From Nematopogon swammerdamellus (Eukaryota > Arthropoda > Insecta > Lepidoptera > Adelidae), in assembly GCA_946902875.1 (NCBI GenBank), contig OX336336.1, forward strand, positions 26,739,558 to 26,803,557: a DNA stretch of 64,000 bases, in the 5' to 3' direction. This document shows positions 10,801 to 22,277 of the stretch, one piece after another. How positions within the stretch are numbered: the first letter of the stretch is position 1; each line of letters begins with the position of its first letter. The translations under genes and the position numbers were made by a program. The notes below the pieces were generated by a model. That model worked only from the letters and a program-made list of their open reading frames with translations, was not told the DNA's origin and did no database searches.

Positions 10801-13800
10801 TCCAATCCGATCTTGACCCAATTAAAATAGGACCACGTCAGCTTCGATAGCTCAGTGGTGCAGACAGTCAACTGTCGCTATTGAATTTTAAGCAACGCTG
10901 GGTGCGGTCAGTACTTAGATGACCGCTGACCGTTGGAGGCTGACCAAGGTTCGGATTCCTCGTAAAACTGTAAGTCCCTTCCCTCGTAATCTTACTTGGT
11001 GGTAGGGTTTAACCTTCCCGGGTTGGTACCACCGCACTGAATTAAACGTCGGTCGAAACGGCTATGTAAATAGTTTGTGTTTTCCGACCAGTTCAGTGTA
11101 GTCAGCACGATCAAAGGGGGAAGCACTGACATGGCACTGGTGTTATGGGCTGAAATCACGGACGTTGTAGGTGATGTTGCAGAACTTAGTAGAATGGACA
11201 GACATAAACGTGTTACGGAAGCCTACTTTTATTATAAAATAACCGTCGGAGGACCTTGGTTGAAAATTGTAAAATTTAGTAGAACGGATAGACATGCATA
11301 TGTTACGGAACCCTACATTCATTTTGCAGAACTTAGTAGAATGGACAGACATAAACGTGTTACGGAACCCTACTTAACAGTTGCACTCCGGGAGTGCCGG
11401 CAGATCCCGTGCCACTCTAACTTAACCCTTAACGCAATGACTTAAGGTTTCATTTTAAAAATGACGCTGACGCGATGTCGCGAGTTATACATTTTTACCC
11501 ACCTAAAAAAGTGCCAAGAGCCGCTAAAGAAGTTTTCACTTCAAAAACCTCAGGGTTATCCCCTTTCAAATAAAAAAAAAAAGAATTTTAAAATCGGCCC
11601 ACAATTGACGGAGTAATCGCGTAACAAACATCCAAAAAAAGAAAACATACCGTCGAATTGAGAATCTTTTAGGTCTAAAGTAAATTTCTCGTGAAGACAA
11701 ATGCAACGAGCCCAAACACGATGGGTTTATCATGTGTAGTTTAGGAGTTCCTATGGCCACCTTCTGTCTCCATCATCAAACCAGCTCGATGGTACTCGGT
11801 ACAGTAGGTACTGGCCAGGTACCATAATAAATTAAACGCCGGTCGGAAAAGATAAAAAAATTTCAAATTTAGAATATTCATGAAACAAGGGTCCGAATAT
11901 GTATCACTAGTATATCGATTCATGTATTTCAACAGGACAGAGAAAATTTCAAAATATTAGGTATTTAATACTTTTTAGTTTTTTTTTTTTTTGTTTTTTT
12001 TGGAAATCGGTTTAATATTTTTTAAAACAGTTTTTATTTCATTCTTTTTAGTAATATTACATAAAAAAGAATAATCGAAATCGAATAATCGAAATCGATT
12101 GAAGTGGTACAGAATTATTCGCCATATGTGTCAGACTGCAAATTGCTGAATAAGTCCACATCACAAATGTTTTGCTGAAGGTAACCACACACCATACTAA
12201 TTTATCAAACTGAAAATTGCCGAAAACGACCACATCACAAGTTTTGCTGAAGGTAACCACACACCATAGTATTATGCTGATTTTTCGAAAACCACTGAAC
12301 CAATTTCGATAAAATTGAAATGGGACCACCTCGGAAGTATGACCTAACTAACAAAAAAAGAATTTTCTAAATCGGCCCTCAATTGACGGAGAAATCGTGT
12401 TACAAACATACAAAAAAATAAAAAAAATTAAAAAAAAAATAAAAAAAAAAAAAAAACATACAGACGAATTGAGAACCTCCTCCTTTTTTGGAAGTCGGTT
12501 AATAACGGAAAGCCGTCGCGCGTCGACCGGCAGAAAGGATCGTCGTGGAACAAACAATATAGGCACGAATATAGGAGTGTTGTAAGTCGAATGGTCCATA
12601 CGTTAAGTGCGTTAACACATAGATATATTCCTGGGGTTATTTGAACGACAAAAGTTAAAATGGCATTTTCTTTTACGGTACATACATACCACACGCTGTA
12701 TCCCGACAATCGGGGTAAGCAGAGTAGTCGGTGTTGCGCTCAAAGTACTCTTGTAAATTACATCACAACACCGACCACCACGTTTAGCAATGTATAGGAC
12801 AAGATATATAAGGTGCTTCGTTATTCATGTCAATAACTTCGGGAGGGTTACATATGCACCCAAACAAACACTTAACGTAAGAAAAAGACATATGTTTATA
12901 GGAGCATTTTTTCTCCTAACAAAAAAATAAAATCAAATAAGTAGCTGTAAAAACCAATCATAGTGACCTTGTGACTTACTTACAACAAACAGCTATTTTT
13001 CGTTTGAACTTAGTACGGTCATTGGCCCCGTACAATGCAAGTTACCTATTGTTACACACAGGTTAATGTTTAGGTAGCAAACATGTTTTGTTAAATTTCT
13101 CGAAAAGTAATGCTAAAAACATATAATTTTTTTTCCGTAACGTGTTTATTTGAGTGTGTATTATAAATTTATAACCCTCCCGAAACATTTGACATGAATA
13201 ACGAAGCACCTTATATATCAAGCAGCAAGTAAGGCACGAAGACCCATCTGCTACACGACTTGGTGGAAGGACCGTGCCAAGGTGAGAGGTGGCTTGCCTG
13301 TCGCCCTTATGCACGGAAAATTGTCCTAATGGTCTAACCTTAGTGGTCTTTACGACGTGCACGGTGTGAGATAAAGTTGGGCTTTTCTTTTAAGTATCGA
13401 CTCCACACGGTACGGTTTATTCTACGGTGACAACTTTATTTCATCGTTTCGTGCGCACGCGCGTATGCGTAATAATGCGCATATACCCCTCGCCGTGTCG
13501 TCGTCGTGGTTGGCTGCATCGCACGCTACGCCAGTGATGGCAACATCGTTCCTGTTTTTTTTTATGGAAACTGACACAGTTGGCTACATCACCTACAATA
13601 TCCGTGATGTCAGCCCATAACACCGGGTGAACTTGGTGCCACGTCAGTGCTTCCCTTCGGTCGTGCCGGCTACACTGAACTGGACGGAAGACACAAACTA
13701 TTTACATAGCCGTTTCGACCGACGTTTCATTCAGTGCGGTGGTACCAACCCGGGTGGGTTGAACCCTACCACCTAGTAAGGTAAGAAGGGAAGGAACCTA

Positions 13801-16800
13801 CAATTTAACGTGGAATCCGAACCGTGGTCAGCCTCCAACGGTCGAGCGGTCACCCATCCAAGTACTGACCGCGCCCAGCGTTGCTTAACATTCAATAGCG
13901 ACAGTGGACTGTCTGCACCACTGAGCTATCGAGGCTGACGAGCATTCGTGCTAGGTGGCATGCGATCGTTTCTCTTATATGTATATTTATTTGTATATTT
14001 CAATATATTTAGTAATTTATATGTATTAACCACAGAGCATCAAATACCTACCGCGCGCGCCCCCTACTAGAGACGCCCTAAGCGATAATATTTGAAACCC
14101 AAAAACTACACGCTGAGCTGCTACCGCTTCGTATGTGTGTGTGTGTGCTAGTATCGACACTACACACAAAGAGGAGCAAGTTAGGCACACGCATAAAACA
14201 AATGCACACGCACAACATACATATTATGTAAGTCATAGGCCACGCCCACAGGCTTCAACGCCGTTGTAGAGAAATCGCGCTCAGGCCCCTCTAGGAGGGG
14301 CGCGCGCATTTGATGCTCTGTGTGTATTAACACATGTATGGCTTATATTTTACTAGCACGTACTTATATGTATTGTTAATAAGTATTCTTATTATTATTT
14401 TATCTTCAATTCTCACGCTCAACTCTTTTGCTACTACCTACTTACATTCCACTATATTATCGAATCTCAAACATCCAAATGTTGACTGTAAGAAATCTCT
14501 GTAAGGGATAAGTCCGCCTTTGCACCTTATGTAAATTTTCCAATGTATTTGTTACTGTTTAATGTTTACTGGAGCAATAAAGAATTTTCTATCTATCTAT
14601 CTCTTTGGTATAGACAAGCCAGACAACCTGCAGTGAGGAGGAAGTGATGTGAATTCAGCGTGTAGCGCTGTAGCAGCTCGCCCGCCGGACAGTCCGTGCC
14701 GACGGCGGAGCCCAGACTCATCGCGTGCTCCACTGCAAATCAAAACATACATACAGAAGAAAGAAATAAAAACCTGCCAAGTGCGAGTCGAACTCGCGCA
14801 CCGAGGGTTCCGTATCCCCATGTTTTTTTTATGTAATCCGGTATTGGTGGCTGAGTCAGAGGGGCCAAAGCGCATGCTCTGACTAGCCAATATCACCTCC
14901 GTGAAGGTAGGTGCCATACCGGAGACTTCCCTGGATTGCTGGCTATACTGGACTAGAGGAGAACACAACCGAGGCTGCTATGCGCCCATCTTACATCCAG
15001 TACGGTGGTACCAACCCAGTCGGCTACAATTTGAGCCTACCGCCTAGTAAGGGGCAAGGGAAGGGACCATGTCATGGGTCAGCGCCACTCACGCCATCTA
15101 TGGCATGCTTATGAAATGCTTCACATTAGTTAAACGTCATGATTAGTTAAAATGCTTCACACTCTATTCGGTAGATGGCGCGCGCGCATATACTTTCTTG
15201 GTTTCTTCTATGGGGACCTCCGTGATTTTTTTACCTTTTATTATTTTGTTGTTATATCGCCAAAAATAACACATATTCTGTGAAAATTTCAACGGGCTAC
15301 CTAATTACGGTTCAAGAGATACAGCCCTCGGACAGACAGACGGACGGACAGACAGACAGACGGCGTAGGCTTAGTAATAGGGTCCCGTACCGGATGCGGA
15401 CCCTCAGCTGAGACGCAGTTAGACAGCGAGCTGATTTTCAGCGGCTCCCGTTTTAAAATAATAAATACCTAATATCGGAGTTAGAACTTAAAATAAAAAA
15501 TAAAAACTATACAAAACAAAACAGAAAACATTAACAATATAAATTGAAAGAACTCAGCATATTCAACGTATTAAAAATACTTATTAACATAAAAAATAAG
15601 AAACAATAATAAATTAACACTATTTTATAACAATACACATCACACGCCGTATCCCGACAATCGGGGTAAGCAGATTAATCGGTGTTTTGCTGGACGCACT
15701 TTATTAAATTAGAGCACAACATCGACCGCCACCAAAAACGGAGGCACAAACAAAGAAAGTTATGTCTATTCTTTTTTTTTATGGAAACTGACACGGTTGG
15801 CTACATCACCTACAACATCCGTGATGTCAGCCCATGACACCGGGTGAACTAGGTGCCATGTCAGTGCTTCCCTACATTTCATGTCGAGCTGGACGGAAAA
15901 CACGAACTATTTACATAGCCGTTTCGACCGACGTTTCATTCAGTGTGAACCCTACCACCTAGTAACGTAAGAAGGGAACGGACCTACAGTTATACGTGGA
16001 ATCCGAACCACGGTCAGCCTCCAACGGTCGAACGGTCACCCATCCAAATACAGAGCGCGCCCAGCGTTGCTTAACGATCAATAGCGATAGTCGACTGTCT
16101 GCACCACTGAGCTATATTATTCTACACGCCCGACCTTTTCCTCATCCCTGGCTCTTACGACATGACGGGGAGAAATGCAGCATGCATATTCCTTTAAAGT
16201 ATAGCGTCACACACACAAGGCTCCTTCTTCTAACTCACCTAAGGAGCAGGTAGAGACCACAACGAGCACCGTCAGCATTTCCCTCCTCAACGTGGTCGAC
16301 TGAGGCGCGTGGATGACCAGCGCTCGCTCTGCGGCAGCCCAGCTCGTGGCGATGCGCCGCCAGGAGGTGCCCAGGCGCCAGGTGAGCGCGACCGTGCCCA
16401 GGGCGTTCAGGTAGAACACGAGGCCGGCCGTCTTACCGGATACTGCTGCGGGATTTGTTTGTCAGCCTCAGTTAATCTTTTCTTTTTTATGGAAACTGAC
16501 ACGGTTGGCTACATCACTTACAACATCCGCGATGTCAGCCCATAACACCGGGGGAACTTGGTGCCATTTCAGTGCTTCCCTTTGGTCGTGCCGGCTACAC
16601 TGAACTGGACGGAAAACACAAACTATTTACATAGCCGTTTCGGCCGACTTTTCATTCAGTGCGGTGTATGTATGTATGTTCCTCCATAACTCTTAAACAG
16701 ATCATCCGATTTCGATGAAACTTAGTACAAGCACATTTAACTATACGTGATACAGGATAAGCTTCAGCTTCAGAAATAAAATTCAGTTCTAGCTACGCTA

Positions 16801-19800
16801 AGAGGTGTCTCTCATACCGAATTGTTCCGCGCGCCGAAATAAATGTACGGTAGCGGCCTTACTTACTTTCTTCTTTTTAAATACGATTTTCACGCGAGCG
16901 AACCGCGGGCTAAAGCTAGAAGAGATAAGGATAGAGGTGTAACCAGCGTCCTTATTGCGGAAGGTCCACCCGGCGAGTGCTCGGAGGAGCCGCTCCGCGA
17001 TGAGAATGATGATGACGCCGAGCAGGGCAGCGACGCAGCCGGTCCACACGCGGCTTGCGCGCGAGCCGCAGCCGCCGAGCGCGCCGCACCAGCGCGACCA
17101 GCGGACCACGCTCGACATCGTACGCAGGAACTCCTGCGTAAAATTTTTTTTTAGGTGATCCGGTATGGGTGACTGAGTCGGAGGGGTAGGTCCATCGGGT
17201 AGGTCGGATCAGCCAGTATCGCCGATAAGAATAGAAATGAGGTTTTTTTTTATGGAAACTGACACGGTCAGCTACATCACCTACAACATCCGTGATGTCA
17301 GCCCATAACACCGGGTGAACAAGGTGCCACGTCAGTGCTTCCCTTCATTTCATGTCGGCTACACTGAACTGGACGGAAAACACGAACTATTTACATAGCC
17401 GTTTCGACCGACGCGACGTTTCACTCAGTGCGGTGGTCCCGCACCCGGCCAGGATAAACCCTTCCACCTAGTAAGGTAAGAAGGGAAGGGACCTACAGTT
17501 TCACGTGGAATTCGAACCACGGTCAGCCCACAACGGTCGAGCGGTCACGCATTCAAGTACTGACCGCGCCCAGGTGTGCTTATGTTCGCGATATACAGTC
17601 GACCGACCGCACCTCTGAGCTACCGAGGCTGACAAAATACTCATATATTATTATGGCCTTTATTTCACATTTTTAAATACATTTACATTAATTTTACATA
17701 TATTATAACTATAAAAAGTAATAAAAATACACAAAATTTATACAAACAATTATTAGAATTATTATAACTTACGTCGTTGTACTGCTGATGTGGAAATATC
17801 AGCTTGGATGCCTCAGGGACTGCGATAGTATGTGAGACGTCCCCAAACAGACTCAAGACACCGTGTGAATGTTCAGCTGACGCGTCGACATCTTCTGCTG
17901 CTGGTGGGTCTGCAAGTTGAGTCTTATATTACATGACATTTGAATAACACTCGAAACCACTGCATCTCTCTCCGTGCATGTCCTAAAAGGCGACTAATGG
18001 ATAATAACTAGATACCGCGCTAAAGGGCGACAGACTATCGACCTATCATCTTGGCGCGGTCCTTCCACCGAGTCATGCAGCAGGCAAAGAGTTTGTATTA
18101 CGTCTCTGCGCTCCTTCGACGTAATACAAACTCTTGTTGCATCTGTCCAGGTGCATCTTCGTGCCTTACTTGCTGCTTGATACTCGTAGTTATCTTCTCC
18201 TAATACATTGCTAAACGTTGGTTACTCTGCTTACCCTCATTGTCGGAATACAGCGTGCCTTATGTATGTATTCTATATTTTGAATAAGATAATTTTATGA
18301 TGATAATTCTTTAACAAACAATTAATTATACTCATTTTTAAGTTTCCGGATTACCAGAGTAGGTTTAAAGACTTACATATTAAGTCGACGTTTCGCCCGC
18401 TACGTCACGGGCTTCTTCAGGGACTGCGGGAGTTCCTAGAGCCGACGTCTGGTGTCCGTTGTACCAGCCGTCAAACTGCTCTTTTTCGAAGATTATAGCT
18501 CTGGGTAGGTTGCACAATATTCGGCAGCGATGTTAGATCGCGATCCATACATCTTACGAAGTCCCGGCTGCACACAACACTCACTTTGTCTTCAGACGCT
18601 GTCTTGGCGGAAGATCTTGCAGATGTGTACTGTGACAGCACGGGCAGCCAAGAAGGTGCTAAATTCATGCTGTCGTCCCTGTTGAAATTTCTGTGCCTGG
18701 TAATTTCGATGGCTTCCCTGACTAGGCGTGGAGTGTAGTGTCGTTCTACCGCTAGTACCGACGCTTCATCAAACCGGATCCAGTGGTTACTATCACCAAG
18801 CAATAGATGTTCCGCAATGGCCGATTTCTGCAGGTCTCCATTCTTGACGCCTCATAAGTGTTCGCACATTCGCTCATGGACGCTCCTCTTCGTTTGGCCG
18901 ATGTAGCTCTTCCCACAGCTACATGGAACTTTGTAGACGCCTGGGGCTAGCGTTCCTGGACGTCTTGGTACAGAGAAGAGCCGACGGTTCCCTGTCGCAT
19001 ACGGTGTATAGGTCGTACGATGTATGGATCGCGATCTAACACCGCTGCCGAATATTGTGCAACCTACCCACAGCTATAATCTTCGAAAAAGAGCAGTTTG
19101 ACGGCTGGTACAACGGATACCAGACGTCGGCTCCAGGAACTTCCGCAGTCCCTGAAGAAGCCCGTAACGTAGCGGGCGAAACGTCGACTTAATATGTAAG
19201 TCTTTAAACCTACTCTGGTAATCCGGAAACTTAAAAATGAGTATAGTTAATAACAGAGTAAACTTAAAAACATTAGTAAATGTCAGCCTCGATAGCTCAG
19301 TGTTGCAGACAGTCAACTGTCGCTATTGAATGTTAAGCAACGCTGGGTGCGGTCAGTACTTGGATGGGTGACCGCTGACCGTTGGAGGCTGACCGAGGTT
19401 CGGATTCCTCGTAAAACTGTAGGTCCCTTCCCTCCTAATCTTACTTGGTGGTAGGGTTTAACCCGGCCGGGTTGGTACCACCGCACTGAATGAAACGTCG
19501 GTCAAAACGGCTATGTAAATAGTTTGTGTTTTCCGACCAGTTCAGTGTAGCCGGCACGATCAAAGGGGGAAGCACTGACATGGCACCTAGTTCACCCGGT
19601 GTTATGGGCTGACATCACGGACGTTGTAGGTGATGTAGCCAACCGTGTCAGTTTCCATAAAAAAAAAAAAAAAAAAGTAAATAATTAATTTTAATTTATC
19701 ATGTAGCGGCGAAAAACCACCTGAACTACCATAGTACTTGCGTAAGATTTGCAAATTACCTGGTTGAAGTTTAGATGGCGTAGATCCGAGGTTCCTGGGC

Positions 19801-19862
19801 AGTACCATGACCCGAGTGCAGAGCTGGTCGTAATCGGCCTTCAGACCAGGGTCAAGCTGCAT
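6145..19862 (-). CDS. Sugar-clade gustatory receptor, 5' half (exons 1-6)
   Basis: Six minus-strand exons join in phase: 19862-19760 (ATG), 17909-17773, 17133-16944, 16445-16239, 14732-14628, 6323-6145. They encode about 307 residues: an N-terminal tail, TM1 (GVIIILIAE), TM2 (LVFYLNALGTVAL), TM3 (MLTVLVVVSTCSLVEHAM, completed across a junction) and TM4 (ALILVVSNVATVLWNL) followed by the intracellular MGLSSRYRRLN loop. These are landmarks of insect sugar GRs, ligand-gated cation channels of taste neurons. The last exon ends at GAT|GTAAGC in phase 0, which fits exon 7 (phase 0) found at 53.3 and 57.6 kb, not downstream within the window. Exon 6 is in a nine-copy array. Exons 1 and 2 are the least certain, supported by splice sites and open phase-matched frames only. 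Confidence 0.75.
7828..8213. mobile_element. MITE, AGGTGTTTCGTTAGTCATG TIRs, TA-flanked
   Basis: Terminal arms AGGTGTTTCG...GTTAATGACATG-type are inverted over about 60 bp. The insertion is at the outer edge of the exon 6 array: GATATAT precedes and ACAGGCTGTTGTAAC, the continuation of the array unit, follows. A sibling is at 12811-13211. Confidence 0.75.
8225..8995. other. Intronic stretch without recognised gene
   Basis: AT-rich to 8560, then a GC-rich patch with GCCGCCGCCGCC at 8764-8780. I see no convincing exon. Confidence 0.4.
8997..9475 (+). repeat. Two SINE-A 3' fragments
   Basis: 8997-9100 and 9235-9475 carry the SINE-A body and tail (GGTTTAACCCGCCCGGGTTG, GGTGATGTAGCCAACCGTGT, A-rich end) but lack the tRNA/5S-like head. 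Confidence 0.7.
9718..10105 (+). repeat. SINE-A, full length, tRNA/5S-like head
   Basis: A-box-like TAGCTCAGTGG at 9726-9736 and B-box-like GGTTCGGATTCC at 9830-9841. Between them, 9764-9808 is 5S rRNA-like (GTTAAGCAACGC, AGTACTTGGATGGGTGACCG). The body ends GTCAGTTTCCATAAAAAA. Similar full copies are at 13.55, 17.25, 19.28, 23.54 and 43.52 kb. Confidence 0.8.
10342..10712. mobile_element. Foldback element, near-perfect 150-bp arms
   Basis: AACATAAAACCGACTTCCTA...GAACCCTAGAGTTGAAGGCG is repeated inverted on the right, separated by an 80-nt loop with GCTACACAAATCACAAAGGA. Family members: 31.05, 52.30 and 56.55 kb. Confidence 0.8.
10839..11185 (+). repeat. SINE-A copy
   Basis: The head with A box and 5S-like block is present. 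The copy breaks off after GGTGATGTTGCAGAAC instead of the usual tail and passes into an unrelated 60-bp direct repeat (GTAGAATGGACAGACATAAA at 11191 and 11335). Confidence 0.7.
11450..12680. other. Intronic, AT-rich repeat debris
   Basis: Contains fragments of the repeat CAATTGACGGAGTAATCGCG / GAATTGAGAACCTCCTCC / GGAAGTCGGTTAATAA, also at 30.8, 51.24, 52.7 and 56.95 kb, and poly-A runs. No exon found. Confidence 0.5.
12686..13370 (+). repeat. Repeat D copy interrupted by a MITE
   Basis: Repeat D blocks at 12686-12810 and 13212-13370 are split by the MITE 12811-13211; the sequence resumes ATATCAAGCAGCAAGTAAGG exactly where other copies read AACTATCAAGCAGCAAG. Confidence 0.65.
12811..13211. 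mobile_element. MITE, sibling of 7828-8213
   Basis: Ends AGGTGCTTCGTTATTCATGT and its inverse ACATGAATAACGAAGCACCT. Flanked by TA. Confidence 0.75.
13555..13940 (-). repeat. SINE-A, full length
   Basis: Reverse orientation; tail TTTATGGAAACTGACACAG, 5S-like block complement GGTCACCCATCCAAGTACTG, head complement CTGAGCTATCGAGGCTGA. Confidence 0.8.
14033..14325. mobile_element. hAT-like MITE, CACAGAGCATCAAAT TIRs
   Basis: CACAGAGCATCAAATACC at the left and GCATTTGATGCTCTGTG at the right, with GCGCGCGCCCCC/GGGGCGCGCGC just inside. Other copies at 41409-41703 and, split by a SINE, at 44571-45146. Confidence 0.7.
14628..14732 (-). CDS. GR exon 5 (EHA motif, extracellular loop)
   Basis: Acceptor TTTGCAG, donor GCAG|GTTGTC. 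The split codon gives V-EHAMSLGSAV, the EHAL-type motif that follows TM3 in sugar GRs, then LLQRYTLNSHHFLLTA. The G left over joins AA of exon 6 to give Glu. Confidence 0.8.
14823..15075 (-). repeat. SINE-B copy, 3' part
   Basis: Reverse orientation: TTTTTATGTAATCCGGTAT then GGAGACTTCCCTGGATTGCT and AATTTGAGCCTACCGCC. The tRNA-like head is missing. Confidence 0.65.
15076..15410 (-). repeat. SINE-C copy
   Basis: Contains TCAGCGCCACTCACGCCATC, GAAAATTTCAACGGGCTACC, a GACAGACAGACGG run and GGTCCCGTACCGGATGCGGA. Confidence 0.65.
15770..16115 (-). repeat. SINE-A copy
   Basis: Reverse copy, tail to 5S-like block and A-box complement CTGAGCTA; the body has a short deletion. Confidence 0.7.
16239..16445 (-). 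CDS. GR exon 4 (TM2-TM3)
   Basis: Encodes TAGLVFYLNALGTVALTWRL, then SWRRIATSWAAAERAL, a typical sugar-GR block between TM2 and TM3, and LTVLVVVSTCSL. The acceptor is a tandem CAGCAG, so one alanine may be optional. Donor TTAG|GTGAGT. Confidence 0.85.
16480..16670 (-). repeat. SINE-A 3' part
   Basis: Tail and distal body only, inserted in the intron just upstream (in transcription sense) of GR exon 4. Confidence 0.65.
16944..17133 (-). CDS. GR exon 3 (TM1)
   Basis: Acceptor TACGCAG at 17134-17140. It encodes EFLRTMSSVVRWSRWCG then the hydrophobic VAALLGVIIILIAERLL. The donor is taken as GCTG|GTTACA because it leaves the one base exon 4 requires; the site is weak, so the 3' edge is uncertain. 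Confidence 0.65.
17245..17632 (-). repeat. SINE-A, full length
   Basis: Reverse orientation in the intron between GR exons 2 and 3; the head region is somewhat decayed (GTGTGCTTATGTTCGCGATA). Confidence 0.75.
17773..17909 (-). CDS. GR exon 2 (N-terminal cytoplasmic segment)
   Basis: Acceptor CTTGCAG and strong donor GAC|GTAAGT. The frame entering with two bases is open throughout (PPAAEDVDASAEHSHGV... to HQQYND). It exits phase 0 into exon 3. Confidence 0.65.
17945..18250 (-). repeat. Repeat D copy with an 18-bp perfect hairpin insertion
   Basis: Repeat D in reverse. At 18087-18137 AAGAGTTTGTATTACGTC is followed after a short loop by its exact reverse complement, absent from other copies. 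Confidence 0.55.
18328..19245 (-). mobile_element. Penelope-like element remnant, inverted terminal repeats
   Basis: Arms of about 225 bp (18328-18552 and 19018-19245) are inverted copies. Between and into the left arm, the minus strand encodes a degenerate GIY-YIG-type C-terminal domain: GVYKVPCSCGKSYIGQTKRS, then an in-frame stop, then LLLGDSNHWIRFDEASV and LVREAIEITRHRNFNRD. This order matches the endonuclease end of Penelope retroelements. No reverse transcriptase remains, so it is a 5'-truncated, inactive copy. Each arm carries a hammerhead-like core (CTGAAGA...GAAAC). Confidence 0.75.
18471..19005 (-). pseudogene. Penelope GIY-YIG endonuclease fragment
   Basis: A degenerate C-terminal domain with one in-frame stop (after MCEHL). 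The last residues (YNLRKRAV) run into the terminal repeat. GIY-YIG nucleases nick target DNA for retroelement insertion; this copy cannot. Confidence 0.7.
19282..19675 (+). repeat. SINE-A, full length, well preserved
   Basis: Almost the same sequence as 43516-43900, with intact A box, 5S-like block, B-box-like GGTTCGGATTCC and A-rich tail; likely a recent insertion. Confidence 0.8.
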
Positions 19863-19866
19863 GCTT
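19760..19866 (-). CDS. GR exon 1 (start codon at 19862-19860)
   Basis: A TTTCCAG acceptor precedes AAGC-ATG and the donor is CAG|GTAATT. It encodes MQLDPGLKADYDQ... (34 codons plus G). The acceptor before the ATG implies an upstream 5' UTR exon, or a longer N-terminus. Phase 1 exit matches exon 2. Confidence 0.55.
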
Positions 19867-20154
19867 CTGGAAACGAGAATATTTTTTGGATATGAAATAG
19901 AGCGCAAATAAATTTTCAACTGTTCACTTTTCTCCGACGGCGTTCATTTCCGATCTCAATTTTTCTGAAAACATCGACCGAATTAGAGAAATAGTTTTTA
20001 TATGATACGTACGCAAACAGACTAAATATTCAAAAATGTTAATGCGTTGCTATCCATCATTCATCACCCCAATATATTTTTTTGCAAATACTTTCGGTGC
20101 ATATAACTACCTACTAATAAAACTGTATATTGTGGAAAGACTTGGAATATGGTC

Positions 20155-20480
20155 ATCCGTTGCAAGAACCTTCGGAGTTCTCCGGCGGAGTGCTATGAGT
20201 GTTCAGAGTCAGACAAAACTTAAGCGGACACAGAATGGCTCCCTGGGAGATCCCTCGCCGTATTCGGTCGTCTGCAACCGGAATCCATCCGCCACCTGGA
20301 ACACGAAGGATAATACTCCACTGTCTCATACATGCGCCAAGGATTAGACACATATTTGTGTCAGTTTTGTATGATTTCAGTATCCTTGGCGAGCATTTAT
20401 GGGTCACGGAGTCAAAAGCCTTCCTGTAGTCTATCCAGGCAGATGGCAGGTTCCTTCGATTGCTTCGAATTTGCTAACAA
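20155..20480 (-). mobile_element. Non-LTR reverse transcriptase fragment (R4/Dong-like)
   Basis: The minus strand encodes a decayed RT palm region: DYRKAFDSVTHKC, a relic of the AFDSVPH motif, then IRRGISQGAILCPLKFCLTL, a relic of RGIFQGDSLSPLWFCLAL. Stops interrupt it. Confidence 0.6.
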
Positions 20481-20919
20481 ACGGTCTTGTCTATGAGGAG
20501 AAACTCCTCAATACCGCGGGATACAGCCCGTTATCCGTTCTCAGCAACGGACAAGATATTATTGTCCTCCGAAACTTACAGTTAATTATTTATAGTTTGG
20601 TAAATACTAAATATTATTGAAAGGTCCCTGACAAAAAAAATATTATAATAATAATATACTTTTTTTGTATAATTATGTAAAATTAATAAAAAAAATAAAA
20701 AATCCGAAATGAAGGATATAATATATTAATAATAATTACCAGACTAGTGCGATGCGCAACTTAAGTAAAACTGTTTCAGGGAATGAGGGTCATCTGATTA
20801 GAGCCGAAAATGTTACATCAAATATGTATGACACACAAATCGAAGTGTCACCAGCGACAAAATATTTACTGACCACTTGGATAGGACATTAATCAAAAGT
20901 TAATTTGTCTGCCCAAATC

Positions 20920-21070
20920 ACTTTTTTTATGGAATCTGAAATGGTTGGCTAAATCCTTACCTTCACTTATACCTAGCACTGACAAGGAACCTAGTTCACC
21001 CGGTGTTATAGGCTGACATTAAGGATGTTGTAGGTAATGTAGCCAACCGTGTCTGAGTCCATAAAAAAAA
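20920..21070 (+). repeat. SINE-A fragments
   Basis: A diverged tail (GGTAATGTAGCCAACCGTGT) and a partial inverted tail beside it. Confidence 0.45.
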
Positions 21071-21099
21071 TGTATACAGGCGAAAGGCGTTCCCCTTTT

Positions 21100-21410
21100 G
21101 AAGTTTGAAACAGTGCCACAACCACCAAAAGGGTTTCACTGCCATAGGGGCACATACACATATCACATAATCACTCCAAAAACGTGCTCACAATACCCAC
21201 AAAAGGCAACACACATGTGTCTCTACCATCCATTGTTCTGCACTTGGTTTTAATGTCACAAAAGGTTAGTCACAAACGGTGTCACGAGCAGCTTCAAAGG
21301 TGACATAATATTGTGGAGTGTTTATTGTTGAATTTAATTTATAAATTTTCCCGCGAATTTCCTCGCAAAACAATTTATATTTTCGCTTTCCTGGGTTATA
21401 ATATATACTT
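21100..21410. other. Intergenic, nothing recognised
   Basis: Between the SINE-A tail and the next SINE-C I see no gene or repeat. Confidence 0.4.
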
Positions 21411-21417
21411 ACTTTTT

Positions 21418-21715
21418 TAGGGTTCCGTACAGATCTGTCTGCCTGTCTGTCTGTCCGAGGGCTGCATCTCTTGATAGCCCGTTGAAATTTTCACAGAATA
21501 TGTGTTATTATGGCCGATATAACAACAAATAATAAAATGTAAAAAAATTCACGGGGATCTCCATACAAGAAACTAAAAAGTGTATGCGCGCCATCTACCG
21601 AAAAGAGTATGAAGTATTTTAACTAATATATAGATGGTGTGAGCAGTGCTGACCATGACATGGCGATACGGAACCCCCGGTGCGCGAGTTCGAATCGCAC
21701 TTGGCCGGTTTTTTA
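21418..21715 (+). repeat. SINE-C copy
   Basis: From AGGGTTCCGTACAGATC to GTTCGAATCGCACTTGGCCG. A further 5' fragment of the family is at 21910-22035. Confidence 0.7.
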
Positions 21716-22277
21716 CCGAATCTAAATTAGACCTATTTATTGTTATCAGACAGGTACGTGTTATTATCTAATTACTTTTTTTTTACATTTGTGTAAATAA
21801 CCATCTTAACAGTGTATGTTTTATATTTTTTCATTTAAAAAAATGTTTGCCTATACGCTAAAGTCAGAACGTTAGCTACCCCGTTACAGAACTGGCATGG
21901 GTGTCCGATTTTAGGGTTCCGTGCGGGACTCTTATACTAAGCCTACGCCGTCCGTCCGTCCGTCCGTCTGTCCTACCTAAATCGCAGCCTGTTGAAGTAT
22001 TCACAAAATTTCTGTTATTATGGCGAATATGTATGTATGTATCTTATTTGAACAACAATTTATAAAAATTAGGTACAACAGGCGACCTTAATGCCGCGAG
22101 GTATTCTATTCTAACTAACCTTTGGGATGTGGGGGAAGTACATGCAGGCGAACAAGAATAGTTTGTGGCAATGTGTTAAGACTGTAAAGAAATATGTATG
22201 ATAAACTACATACGAATACTACATAATTACTTGAACAAGCATATATATGTGTATAATAAACTTATATATTATCCTAG

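Noticed and set aside
18471..18803. Host gene encoding a 110-aa protein
   Set aside because: The sequence matches the Penelope endonuclease region and lies within an inverted-repeat element with an in-frame stop.
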